DNA of 64,000 nucleotides, from assembly GCA_964459305.1 (NCBI GenBank), contig CAYWNA010000001.1, positions 1 to 64,000 on the forward strand, read 5' to 3'. The translations under genes and the position numbers were made by a program. The notes under the pieces were generated by a model. That model did no database searches. It saw only the letters and a list, made by a program, of their open reading frames with translations, and was not told the DNA's origin. Of the stretch, positions 55,317 through 63,758 are shown piece after piece. The stretch is from CAYWNA01 sp964459305. GTDB taxonomy: Bacteria; Planctomycetota; Planctomycetia; Pirellulales; Pirellulaceae. Position 1 is the first letter of the stretch; the number at the start of each line of letters is the position of its first letter.

Positions 55317-57149
55317 ATGATCATCAAGCGCGAACTGAGGATCGCTGCCGAAATTATGCTGGCATTTGCTCGATGTAGCCGAACTCGCCAGAGTTTGGTT
55401 TTTTCCGTGCAAAGTGGCCAAAGTCTGGCGACTTCGGCTACCATGAATTCAGGATCTATTTCGAAGCCGATCCTAAGTCTATCGAATGCAGCCCGTGCTG
55501 TCCGAGAGTTGTATCCTGTATTGCTGTTATTGTTAATCGCCAGCCTCGGAAGCACATCGGCCTTGGCACACGAGCATACGTTACCAGGATACGCCGCTTC
55601 GCTTCGTCAGGCTGAGGCTGAACACGGTATCGATGATCAGTCATCCGAAGCCGGCGAATCTGCCGATGGTTCCGTCTGCCGGCTGACGTTGAACCTGGTC
55701 GACTCGGAAACCAAGAGACCATTATCGGGGCTGGTGCGGCTCAAGACCAGTCAGGGCGATGTTCTTCCGCTTGAAGGTTTGTTGAACCGTGGTACAGGAT
55801 TGCGGCGGAGCCACCGAGCGAGGCAGTGGCATGTCGTCATCGATTCCGCCACCGTCTGTGTACCGCGGAAGCAGTTGACGATCGAAGCGTTGTCTGGCCT
55901 GGAAACGGAGTTGCTCCGCAAGACCATTGACCTTACTGGTAAAGCCACCAGCCAAGTCACACTGCCGCTGGCCCAATTCCACCGGGCGGCGGCCCATGGA
56001 TGGCACAATGGCAACACCCACTTGCATTTAATGTCACTCACCCGCGACGAAGCCGATCGTTATCTTCGATCGATCTCGCGAGCCGACGGTTTGGAGGTAG
56101 TTTTCGTGTCTTTCTTGAGACGCGTGACGGCCGAACGAAACTACGTCTCCAACAGCTACACAAAACGCGATTTGCAGAAGTTGTCGGGGCACGGCGTGAT
56201 GTTCGATCATGGAGAAGAACTCCGGCACAACTTCGGTCCAGGAGGCGAAGGATACGGTCACGTGATGTTTCTGGACATCGACAAGCTGATCCGCCCTGTC
56301 AGCATCGGACCGGGCATCATGGGAGAAGGTTACGATTTTCCATCTTTGCGATCCGGGATCGATCAAGCACGCGGCGATGGGGCGACCGTCGTCTGGTGTC
56401 ACAACGCCTTTGGCATGCAGGACATTCCAGAATGGATCGCTGGCACGCTCGACGCCCATAACATCTTCGACGGCGGCACACGCGGCAGTTACGAAGACAC
56501 GTACTACCGCTTCATGAACATCGGCCTGCGCGTGCCGTTTTCCACCGGGACCGACTGGTTCATCTTCGATTTCTCCCGCGCGTACGTCGAGGTCCAAGAG
56601 CCGCTGAATGTCGACCGCTGGCTGGAAGCGCTCGAGGCAGGTAGATCCTTCATCACCAACGGGCCGTTCTTGCAGTTGCAGGTCGATGGCCACCGTCCCG
56701 GAGACGTCATCCGATTGACGCAACCTGCGCAGTTGGCGATCCGGGGGCGAGTGGTTGGCCGCAACGATTTTCAAAAAATCGAGGTCATCCACAACGGCAA
56801 CGTAATCGCCACCAAATCGAGTTCTCCAGTGGGCGGGCACTTCGAGGCGGAGTTGACGTGTCCTTTTGACGCGAACGAATCCGGCTGGATCGCACTGCGC
56901 GTCAACTCCGAACAGAAGAATGAACTAGGCGGTTCACTCTTTGGCCACACGAGTGCCGTGTACATCGAACTGGCGGGTAAGAGCATTTTCAAAGCCGACG
57001 CGGCCAGGGAGTTGATATCCGACATGCAGGAGTCCATCCAAACAACTCAGGAGAAGGCGGTCTTCGCCGACGGAGAGCAACGCGAGCGCGTGCTGGATAT
57101 CTACCGAGACGGCATCGCGACGCTGCGCAAGCGACTAAGCCAGGAGTGA
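55317..57149 (+). CDS. CehA/McbA-type PHP-like metallohydrolase, exported
   Basis: This protein has 610 residues. The C-terminal two thirds carry a PHP-type metal site: GWHNGNTHLHLMS (H235, H237), and later VVWCHNAFGMQDIPEW. A conserved terminal block (GRSFITNGPFLQLQVDG, LAIRGRVVGRNDFQKIEVIHNG) is typical of planctomycete CehA/McbA-like proteins. CehA and McbA hydrolyse the carbamate carbaryl, but most family members have unknown substrates. The ATG at 55317 has GAGG 7 nt upstream. The hydrophobic export segment (YPVLLLLLIASLGSTSALA, about 66-84) then lies unusually far inside. A later ATG at 55443 would give a shorter leader but has no ribosome-binding site. Confidence 0.8.
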   Translation: MIIKRELRIAAEIMLAFARCSRTRQSLVFSVQSGQSLATSATMNSGSISKPILSLSNAARAVRELYPVLLLLLIASLGSTSALAHEHTLPGYAASLRQAEAEHGIDDQSSEAGESADGSVCRLTLNLVDSETKRPLSGLVRLKTSQGDVLPLEGLLNRGTGLRRSHRARQWHVVIDSATVCVPRKQLTIEALSGLETELLRKTIDLTGKATSQVTLPLAQFHRAAAHGWHNGNTHLHLMSLTRDEADRYLRSISRADGLEVVFVSFLRRVTAERNYVSNSYTKRDLQKLSGHGVMFDHGEELRHNFGPGGEGYGHVMFLDIDKLIRPVSIGPGIMGEGYDFPSLRSGIDQARGDGATVVWCHNAFGMQDIPEWIAGTLDAHNIFDGGTRGSYEDTYYRFMNIGLRVPFSTGTDWFIFDFSRAYVEVQEPLNVDRWLEALEAGRSFITNGPFLQLQVDGHRPGDVIRLTQPAQLAIRGRVVGRNDFQKIEVIHNGNVIATKSSSPVGGHFEAELTCPFDANESGWIALRVNSEQKNELGGSLFGHTSAVYIELAGKSIFKADAARELISDMQESIQTTQEKAVFADGEQRERVLDIYRDGIATLRKRLSQE

Positions 57150-57538
57150 CATCATCAGAGCCAACACATACGTGGGGTCGGCAAGGGGGCTAAGCATTTC
57201 GTTGGAAATCGCCGCGTCTTAGACTGCGGTTTGAAGTGCGTGCCCCCGGACGCGCGGAATGTCAGAATGAGACTGTTGTCACGATTAGGATGACCCGCCC
57301 CCCCGAATACTGGATGTTTTGGCCCTCTATTGCCGGCCGAAAGTCGACAGGACGCAAACAGACTGCTATTATCTTGGGGTGGTTGTTGCCGTTGGCGTGT
57401 ACAACAAATGTTGGGGAGAGTCGCTCTCGTCCCTGACGATTCCCGATCGCGATCGCATGTTCTAGGCGTCGAGGTCGACGACGGCCGTTGTCACCGACTT
57501 GGGGCAGAATCTGGGGCAAAGTCGGCGGGGTTCGCGCG
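57150..57538. promoter_or_regulatory. Intergenic leader upstream of the second kinase
   Basis: This gap of about 390 bp contains one good promoter candidate (57344-57372). The rest shows no gene; the kinase reading frame extends into it without a standard start codon. Confidence 0.5.
57344..57372 (+). promoter_or_regulatory. Candidate sigma-70-like promoter of the second kinase
   Basis: TCGACA (57344-57349), a 17-nt spacer and TATTAT (57367-57372) match the consensus at 5 of 6 positions in each hexamer with ideal spacing. This is the best promoter-like sequence I found in the window. Transcription would begin near 57379, giving a leader of about 160 nt. Confidence 0.5.
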
Positions 57539-60500
57539 GTGAATACCGAGTCCTTCAAGGAAAGCAGCATCGGTTCGCATCCGTCGATCGGAACGCGCTT
57601 GGAACGTGTTTGCGAGGCGTTTGAGGCCGATTGGCGAACGTCGCTTCAGAACAGCGGAGATCGGCCCCGGATCGAAATTCATATCGAGGGGATCGCCCCC
57701 GAAGAACGCTGGGCATTCTTACGCGAACTCATCTTGACCGACCACCAGTACCGCGAACTGGCTGGCGAAGTCGTCGACACGGGGGAGTACGAACAGCGTT
57801 TTCCTGAATTCGCCGAGTTCATTCCGCCGCTGTTTCGCAAGACGCCGTCGCTGACGCGCATCCGTGACTATCGTTTGCTCGAAGTGATCGGCCAGGGTGG
57901 CATGGGGACGGTCTATAAGGCCCAGCACCTGCGATTGGGAAAAACGCGAGCCATCAAAGTTTTGGCTCGTCACCTTCTGGACAATCAAGAGGCAGTCGAA
58001 CGATTCCGGTTGGAAGTTGAAAACTCCGGCCGGCTCGAACACGCGAATATTGTCCAGGCGCTGGATGCCGGCGAGGAGAACGACGTCCATTTTCTGGTCA
58101 TGGAGTTTGTCGAGGGTTGGAACCTGGCTCGGCTGGTCGAGGTGGGCGACCGCCTTCCCGTGGATGCTGCTTGCGAATTGATCCGGCAAGCGTCGATTGG
58201 CCTCCAGCACGCGCACGACCACTTCCTCGTGCATCGCGACATCAAGCCGTCAAACCTGATGTTGAACCACAACGGCTTGATAAAGATTTTGGACCTAGGC
58301 CTGGCCCGCTTCATCGCCGAACGCCAACCAACGAGCCGGCTGACGATGAGTCGCGGTCCGATGGGAACCTGCGACTACATGGCGCCGGAGCAATGGTCCG
58401 ACGCAAGCTCAGTGGACATCAGGGCGGACATTTACAGCCTAGGCTGTACGCTCTATTACGTGTTGACCGGACAACCGCCTTTCGGTGGCGAGAACTACAA
58501 GAGTCTCGTTCAGAAACAACTGGGCCACCAACACGCTCCCGTCCCTTCGGTTGTTGACGCGCGGCCCGATGTACCCGCCGCGCTGCAGGACGTCGTCGAG
58601 CGAATGATGGCCAAGGCGCCGGAGGATCGCTACGCGGAGCCGGCGGAGGTCATCGAAGATATCGAACCGTTCGCGGGCTCCGATTCTGTTGCGTCGTTCC
58701 TATCGTCGCTGCCCGAGGCCGAAATTGGGCGCGACCGCCCCACCGATGCCCACATCTCATCTGCGGTAAGCGACACGCAAAGGGCGGCGCGAAGACGAGC
58801 CGCCCGACGGCGCTCGGCGAGACCCTGGTACCGCCACCCGGCATTGCTGGTGATGACTGCATTGGCGTTCGCTGCGGTGGCTGCGTTGCCGATGGTACAT
58901 TTGCTGAGGCCAAATCTTGCGTCCGAGCAACTGGTCCGCGACGTGGCCCTGCTGCCCGGACTGAACGGTCACTGGTGGTTCGACGAAATGCCCTGGTACA
59001 CGCCGGCCGCCCGAGCTGCTGTGGCAAACGCTCTCCGCACTCAGGATGTACAGTTCATCCTAGAGGACGAACCGAACGGTTATCTCGATTCCGACGTGGT
59101 GCGTGTACAAGAATGGCTGATGCAAGTGCTCGACCGCTCGCGGGATTCATTGCCCGCGCGGCATAGCATTCTGGTGGACGAGTTAAGGAAGATCTCCAGC
59201 GAAAAACTGGACGACGTGGCTCTGGAGAAACGGCTGCGCGCGAGCTACGAGAAATTCGTTCAGGGATGTCAGGCCGCCTCGCACGATGGGAGCGCAGAAG
59301 ATCTCTACACGCGAGCAATCCTGGAACACAAACTGGCCGAGTTGAGCCACGACGATGCGATGGCAGCTAAGGCTTTGAATTCATACGACGCAGCGGTGGC
59401 GGAATTCAGCCAGTCGGCCGACCCGCGTTTCACGCTCCAGCGGCTCTGCCAGACAGATTCCGCCCGCCTTTGTTTTTCCGTGCGTTCTGACTATCCCAGT
59501 GCGTCGGATCGATTTGAAAAGGCACTGGCCGGCGACGCGCCGCTGCTGTTCAAGGTGGAAACGCTCGCCGTTCACGGGCACGCTTCGCGAAAGGCCGGAG
59601 AATACGACGACAAGAAGTTCCTGGACGCCAAAAAGCTGCTGGACGAGAGCAGAATCAGCGATGACCATCCACTGCGGGCCCACGTTCGAGAGCGTTACGC
59701 ATGGAGCTTGATGGATCGGTGGAATGTTGAGAAGGCATCTTCCGAATTCGAGGTCGCACGCGACATCCGTCGCCTCAATTCGCGGAAGAACCGGCTCGCT
59801 TCGATTTACGTGTTTCACAATATTCACGGCGTGGCAATGACCTACCGGTACCGTGGAGATGCCGATGCTGCGCGGTACGAGTACAAGAAACTAGCCGGCG
59901 AAATCGAACGGGAGCTGAACACCGCCCAATCCGAGGAAGATCGCATTGGCCAGCAGCAATACTTGCACGACCTTCGCGAACGACTGAGCAACACCCGCGA
60001 GCGGTGGGCCGATTGCGTGCTGTACGAAGGGGCCGCTTCCAATCCGACTCCGGAGGACCTGGACCTAGCGGCCACCCTTTACGAACTGGCCACCGAAGGA
60101 GCCGACGATTCCAGTGCCCGGATTGCGCACGCTTGCAAGCGGTGCATCGTCTTGGCCTTGAAAGGAGACGTGGCACAAGCCGAACAAGAGCTTGAGGAGG
60201 TCAGCGGGCAGGGCATCATCGGCGAGGGATCAAAACGCGTGGATATCCTCCGGTCGCTTGCCAAGTCGGTGGTCACATTCAAGGAGGCCGAAGACGCCGC
60301 TGCCGGCCATACGGTTCTCCGTCAGTTCCTCGTCCAGCAAGGCGAGCTCAACCCCTTCGATCAGTTCCGCCGCGAGACACTGGAACTGCAGTTGCTGTGC
60401 GCGGAACTGCTGCTCCGTTGCGAGTTGGAGACTCCGGAAATCCGAGATGATGCCCAGAAAGACCTCTACTACCTCGCGGACGACCTACTGCGGACATTCA

Positions 60501-60976
60501 TGGTCCGGCTCGACGGACACGACGCGGTGGAGGACGTGCTGCCGTTTCTGCGCCGGTTCTACGACTTGGCGATCTGTGTGGCCGGGGAGACGAACGGGCG
60601 TGCTGCGGGTTTGATTCTGACGTCACGAGGGCCGAACCACGGCGGGAACTCGGCCGCCGTGAGAGTGCTTTTTCACCTGCACGATCGGGATGGGCTTGTT
60701 GCCCTTGCGGCGCCCACCGGAGACAGCGCCGCCTTCAAACTGGACGGACTAGGGCGGGAGCATGTCAAATCCGCTGGCAACGGCGGCGCTCCGGCCAAGG
60801 GTGCGGCGCTCCCCGATGCCCTGCGCGACCTGATTGCGCAATATCAGGCGGACGGCCTGGAAATCGAATGCCTTTGGTCTGACGCCCAGTGTTGGCCCGA
60901 AAGCCAGAAACGCATGGCTTTGACCGAAGAGGATTTCCCATTCACCGATCTTATCGGCACCGCGACGATTCGATAG
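57539..60976 (+). CDS. Membrane Ser/Thr protein kinase with helical-repeat C-terminus
   Basis: This protein has about 1145 residues counted from the GTG at 57539. A short N-terminal domain (about 15-100) resembles the helical segment often found before planctomycete kinases. The kinase domain (about 111-380) has GQGGMG (118-123), K140, HRD at 232-234, DLG in place of DFG (252-254) and APEQ (282-285). A basic stretch (RRAARRRSARPWYR) precedes one membrane helix (about 434-455). The extracytoplasmic part (~680 residues) is alpha-helical and TPR-like (AKLLDESRISDDHPLRAHVRERYAW). DLG for DFG is common in planctomycete kinases and usually compatible with activity. The computed frame begins with TTG at 57488; I prefer the GTG. 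It has no clear operon partner. Confidence 0.88.
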   Translation: MNTESFKESSIGSHPSIGTRLERVCEAFEADWRTSLQNSGDRPRIEIHIEGIAPEERWAFLRELILTDHQYRELAGEVVDTGEYEQRFPEFAEFIPPLFRKTPSLTRIRDYRLLEVIGQGGMGTVYKAQHLRLGKTRAIKVLARHLLDNQEAVERFRLEVENSGRLEHANIVQALDAGEENDVHFLVMEFVEGWNLARLVEVGDRLPVDAACELIRQASIGLQHAHDHFLVHRDIKPSNLMLNHNGLIKILDLGLARFIAERQPTSRLTMSRGPMGTCDYMAPEQWSDASSVDIRADIYSLGCTLYYVLTGQPPFGGENYKSLVQKQLGHQHAPVPSVVDARPDVPAALQDVVERMMAKAPEDRYAEPAEVIEDIEPFAGSDSVASFLSSLPEAEIGRDRPTDAHISSAVSDTQRAARRRAARRRSARPWYRHPALLVMTALAFAAVAALPMVHLLRPNLASEQLVRDVALLPGLNGHWWFDEMPWYTPAARAAVANALRTQDVQFILEDEPNGYLDSDVVRVQEWLMQVLDRSRDSLPARHSILVDELRKISSEKLDDVALEKRLRASYEKFVQGCQAASHDGSAEDLYTRAILEHKLAELSHDDAMAAKALNSYDAAVAEFSQSADPRFTLQRLCQTDSARLCFSVRSDYPSASDRFEKALAGDAPLLFKVETLAVHGHASRKAGEYDDKKFLDAKKLLDESRISDDHPLRAHVRERYAWSLMDRWNVEKASSEFEVARDIRRLNSRKNRLASIYVFHNIHGVAMTYRYRGDADAARYEYKKLAGEIERELNTAQSEEDRIGQQQYLHDLRERLSNTRERWADCVLYEGAASNPTPEDLDLAATLYELATEGADDSSARIAHACKRCIVLALKGDVAQAEQELEEVSGQGIIGEGSKRVDILRSLAKSVVTFKEAEDAAAGHTVLRQFLVQQGELNPFDQFRRETLELQLLCAELLLRCELETPEIRDDAQKDLYYLADDLLRTFMVRLDGHDAVEDVLPFLRRFYDLAICVAGETNGRAAGLILTSRGPNHGGNSAAVRVLFHLHDRDGLVALAAPTGDSAAFKLDGLGREHVKSAGNGGAPAKGAALPDALRDLIAQYQADGLEIECLWSDAQCWPESQKRMALTEEDFPFTDLIGTATIR

Positions 60977-60992
60977 CACGCGAACCGCGCAC

Positions 60993-61027
60993 AAAAACAG
61001 CCGCCGGATTCAATCGCGACGGCTGTT
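60993..61027 (-). terminator. Intrinsic terminator of the small Gly/Ser-rich gene
   Basis: Read on the minus strand, the stem AACAGCCG ... CGGCTGTT (8 bp, 16-nt loop) runs into a TTTTT tract. It begins about 30 nt after the stop codon at 61058. Confidence 0.7.
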
Positions 61028-61057
61028 GCACGTGCTGTCTTTCCGTCAAGTCCCCGG

Positions 61058-61555
61058 TCATCGGCGGTGGAGCCGACGTTGGAGGAGGTGAAGACCAAGT
61101 TGAGCGGCTTGAGGCCAGACGCGGCCGCTTGACGCGTTGCTCGACGAGCTACTGAAACCATTGGGGCCACCGCCGAATGAAGCGCTGAACGAGTGGCTCT
61201 GGCCTCCCATGTTGAACGAGCTGCTGAATGCCCCGCTGGCACCGCCCGGACCGGCGCTGAACGAGCTGGACATCGCGCTGCTGTGGCCGGGGCCGCCGAA
61301 GGCGCTGCTGAACGCCCCGCTCGCACCACCCGGACCAGAGCTCATCGCACCGCTCGACGCACCGCTCATGGGACCATTGCTCCACGATTGGGAGTGCGCA
61401 TCGCTGAAACCATGCGGACCGTGGCTTTGGGCATGGCTACCGGCGTGGCTGTGCCCCCAATGATGCGGATGCCAGGGCTGTGCTTTTGCGGTGCTGACCG
61501 AAACGGCCAAGCCGGCCAGCAGGGTCAGGCTCAATACTCTTGCTTTGGTGATCAT
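61058..61555 (-). CDS. Small secreted Gly/Ser/His-rich repeat protein
   Basis: This 165-residue protein has a clear signal peptide (residues 1-25, ending STAKAQ) and a strong AAGGAG 7 nt before the ATG. The mature part begins with a His/Trp/Ser-rich stretch (PWHPHHWGHSHAGSHAQSHG). It then carries a repeated unit GPGGASGAFSS[A/S]F (two copies) and further GG...SFSASFGGG-type segments. Such low-complexity proteins may coat the cell or bind metal through histidines; neither can be shown here. The last ~15 residues (LGLHLLQRRLHRR) differ in character and could result from a late frameshift. It has its own terminator and is divergent from the next gene. Confidence 0.78.
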   Translation of the reverse strand: MITKARVLSLTLLAGLAVSVSTAKAQPWHPHHWGHSHAGSHAQSHGPHGFSDAHSQSWSNGPMSGASSGAMSSGPGGASGAFSSAFGGPGHSSAMSSSFSAGPGGASGAFSSSFNMGGQSHSFSASFGGGPNGFSSSSSNASSGRVWPQAAQLGLHLLQRRLHRR

Positions 61556-61834
61556 CTCTCTCTCCTTCTGAACTTCGGTGATTGCTGGTTCTGTGCGGCT
61601 TAAGCGTTTTGCCGCTTTGGCTCTACTCGATCAATGACGAACGGACGTGGGACTCCGACAGTCTACGCAAAGAATCGAAAAGACGGCCGAATGTGTCGGA
61701 GAAACGGCCGCGATCGGCATGTAGCTAGTAATGCGGCCCGTTGCGAGGATTCCGTGTCAGCAAAATGGGCGTCGCAAAGAGTCGATTCGGGTCTCACACA
61801 CTCCAAATCACACAAGGAAAAAGGAGCGCCCCAG

Positions 61835-62848
61835 ATGTTACAGTCCAAGAAAACGATCATCGCAACGATCGCGGCAGCCGTCGCTGTGGTCCTGGTGTAC
61901 AACTTCGCAGTTGCGGGGGATCCGGCCAACAGCAGGCCCAATGCGAGTTCGCCTGGCCAGAAGGTCACCCCGTCCCCCATCCCCGGATGGGTGCAGAAAG
62001 AAATGCAATTTCGCATGCCCGTACTGGTTCCCCAAGGAATGCCCGTGGGGCCACCAGAGGGCATTGTATTTGGGACGCCGCCTCAGATGCCGTTTGGCCC
62101 CCCGGTCCCCGGCCCCGAGTTCGTACCACCGTGGGTCCCGGACTGGGCTGCCCAGGGAATGCCGGTTCCACCCGCCTTTCCTTTCCCGATGCCCCAGGTC
62201 ACACCTAGTTCGGCGGATCCCGGTTCGCTCAAAGTCCAAGAACGTCGGATTCCGGACAATCTCGGCGGACAATACATGATGCGCGAGCGCACCTGGACCA
62301 CCGACGGAATTCCCCATCGTGAGCTGATGATTGTCGATCCACCAGCCCGGACATCTTCATTGCCCAAACCGCCGAACGCACCAGCGTCCCCTCAGGCAAT
62401 ACCTGGTGACAAATCAGTGGTCGCCCCCGAAACGAATAAGAAGGCGAAGACAGAACCGAAGACGGGACAATCCATCAGAAAGACGCCGCAGAAGCCGACC
62501 ACAACTCAACAGAACACTCCTTCGGCGAACGCCACGGACAACCAGCTCAATAGGCAGACTCAGCAGCCAACTCGACTTCCACCGGCCGGCACGGCTGGTA
62601 TCGCAGTGACGGCAGATCCCAAACAAGGCACTCGCATCTACAAGTACAGCCAAGGCAATGCCGCCAAAGGTACACAACGATCAACTGGCATGCAGGTTTT
62701 CTCGAATGTTCAAGTCCAGCCTGGTGCGGACAACATGATCGGCATGGGCGTGAGCACGGATTCCGCCGGTGACACTCGTGTCTATCGTTACTACCGAGGC
62801 AATACTGCCAATCTCCAGTCGCAGCCGGCCACGAAGACTGCGCCGTGA
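61835..62848 (+). CDS. Exported proline-rich protein with C-terminal duplicated motif
   Basis: This protein has 337 residues. The N-terminus is a signal peptide or anchor (KKTIIATIAAAVAVVLVYNFAVAG). The next ~100 residues are rich in Pro, Met, Gly and Phe (VPQGMPVGPPEGIVFGTPPQ). A short conserved-looking block (YMMRERTWTTDGIPHREL) is followed by a Thr/Gln/Lys-rich linker. Near the C-terminus a motif is repeated twice: GIAVTADPKQGTRIYKYSQGN and GMGVSTDSAGDTRVYRYYRGN. I chose the ATG at 61835 because AAGGAG lies 9 nt upstream; the frame extends back to 61634 without an export signal. The function is unknown. Confidence 0.75.
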   Translation: MLQSKKTIIATIAAAVAVVLVYNFAVAGDPANSRPNASSPGQKVTPSPIPGWVQKEMQFRMPVLVPQGMPVGPPEGIVFGTPPQMPFGPPVPGPEFVPPWVPDWAAQGMPVPPAFPFPMPQVTPSSADPGSLKVQERRIPDNLGGQYMMRERTWTTDGIPHRELMIVDPPARTSSLPKPPNAPASPQAIPGDKSVVAPETNKKAKTEPKTGQSIRKTPQKPTTTQQNTPSANATDNQLNRQTQQPTRLPPAGTAGIAVTADPKQGTRIYKYSQGNAAKGTQRSTGMQVFSNVQVQPGADNMIGMGVSTDSAGDTRVYRYYRGNTANLQSQPATKTAP

Positions 62849-62882
62849 CACGATAATTCCAACAGTTGGAACATCCGATAGG

Positions 62883-62914
62883 CGAGCTGCCGAGATTCTC
62901 GGTGGCTCGTTTTT
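62883..62914 (+). terminator. Intrinsic terminator after the proline-rich gene
   Basis: A 12-bp stem with two G-T wobble pairs (CGAGCTGCCGAG / CTCGGTGGCTCG) closes an ATT loop and is followed by TTTTT. It starts 34 nt after the stop at 62848. It makes a start upstream of 62914 for the next gene unlikely. Confidence 0.85.
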
Positions 62915-63062
62915 CTTCTGCGCACCGGACGACGTATTGCCGAATGGCCTGAAACCTCCCACAATGTTGTGTGACGTGTATTGCCGGTTCGGCGGTTTTC
63001 GAATCGCGAGTATTGGCTTGGACCAACTGGTGCGAGGGTTCCTGTTACGAGGCAGCGGAACG

Positions 63063-63746
63063 ATGACGCACGTGAAGGGAAGCGAACTGACTGAGGCCAT
63101 CGAGAGTTTCAACGGGCACGAACAACGAGACGATGGGGCGCGAGTGGCCCACAGTCTTTGTTCGGGATTGGGACTGTTGTACGATTTGTTCTACGCCCGA
63201 ATGCACTTTGATGTAGAAGAGAACGTCGGCACGGACTCGATGTTGGTGCCGGTTTCGGAGATGAAAACTCTGAAGGCAACGAAGAACGAGATCGAATTGT
63301 TCCAAGTCGCCGAATCCTGGTGGACCGCGACGGAGTACGGATACCTCACGTCGGACGACGATTGGTACATCCAGTGGCTTGGCCGACTGAGACTGGGCGA
63401 GTCGTTCACCGACGAGCACAACACGGAGCAGATCGCCGAATACCGATCCAAGACGTCCGATGACCGGCGTCTTGCGCTGATCGATGTTCTTTTGAAGGTC
63501 CTTCCCGAGTCCCGACGTGCACCGCTGATTCTATTCCGCTTGGTGCCCCTGGCAATACACGTTGCCACGGCATTAGCTTTCGGAGATCAGGCCACGGCGT
63601 TGGAAGCACGCCGTCGTCAGATCGCCTGCCTCCCAGCGATTGGTGACTGTCATCAGTGTCGCGGCGCAGTCATGGACAACGGAGACCTCTGCGCGGTGTG
63701 CGGCAATCCACTGTGGCGATTTGAATGGTTGACTGTCGCGGACTGA
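63063..63746 (+). CDS. Hypothetical protein with C-terminal zinc ribbon
   Basis: This protein has 227 residues if translated from the ATG at 63063 (GAGG 10 nt upstream). The reading frame is open back to 62769, but that part overlaps the previous gene and its terminator; an ATG at 62964 is another option. The body is acidic and helical with Trp/Tyr-rich parts (ESWWTATEYGYL, DDDWYIQWLGRL). It ends with a CxxC pair typical of a zinc ribbon (GDCHQCRGAVM and DLCAVCGNPLW). There is no signal peptide, so it is cytoplasmic. I do not recognise the family. The stop is 12 nt before the sulfatase start, so the two may be cotranscribed. Confidence 0.65.
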   Translation: MTHVKGSELTEAIESFNGHEQRDDGARVAHSLCSGLGLLYDLFYARMHFDVEENVGTDSMLVPVSEMKTLKATKNEIELFQVAESWWTATEYGYLTSDDDWYIQWLGRLRLGESFTDEHNTEQIAEYRSKTSDDRRLALIDVLLKVLPESRRAPLILFRLVPLAIHVATALAFGDQATALEARRRQIACLPAIGDCHQCRGAVMDNGDLCAVCGNPLWRFEWLTVAD

Positions 63747-63758
63747 GTTAGTGCCGGA

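Noticed and set aside
62769..63062. N-terminal extension of the zinc-ribbon protein
   Set aside because: This part of the frame overlaps the end of the previous gene and its intrinsic terminator; it is unlikely to be translated.
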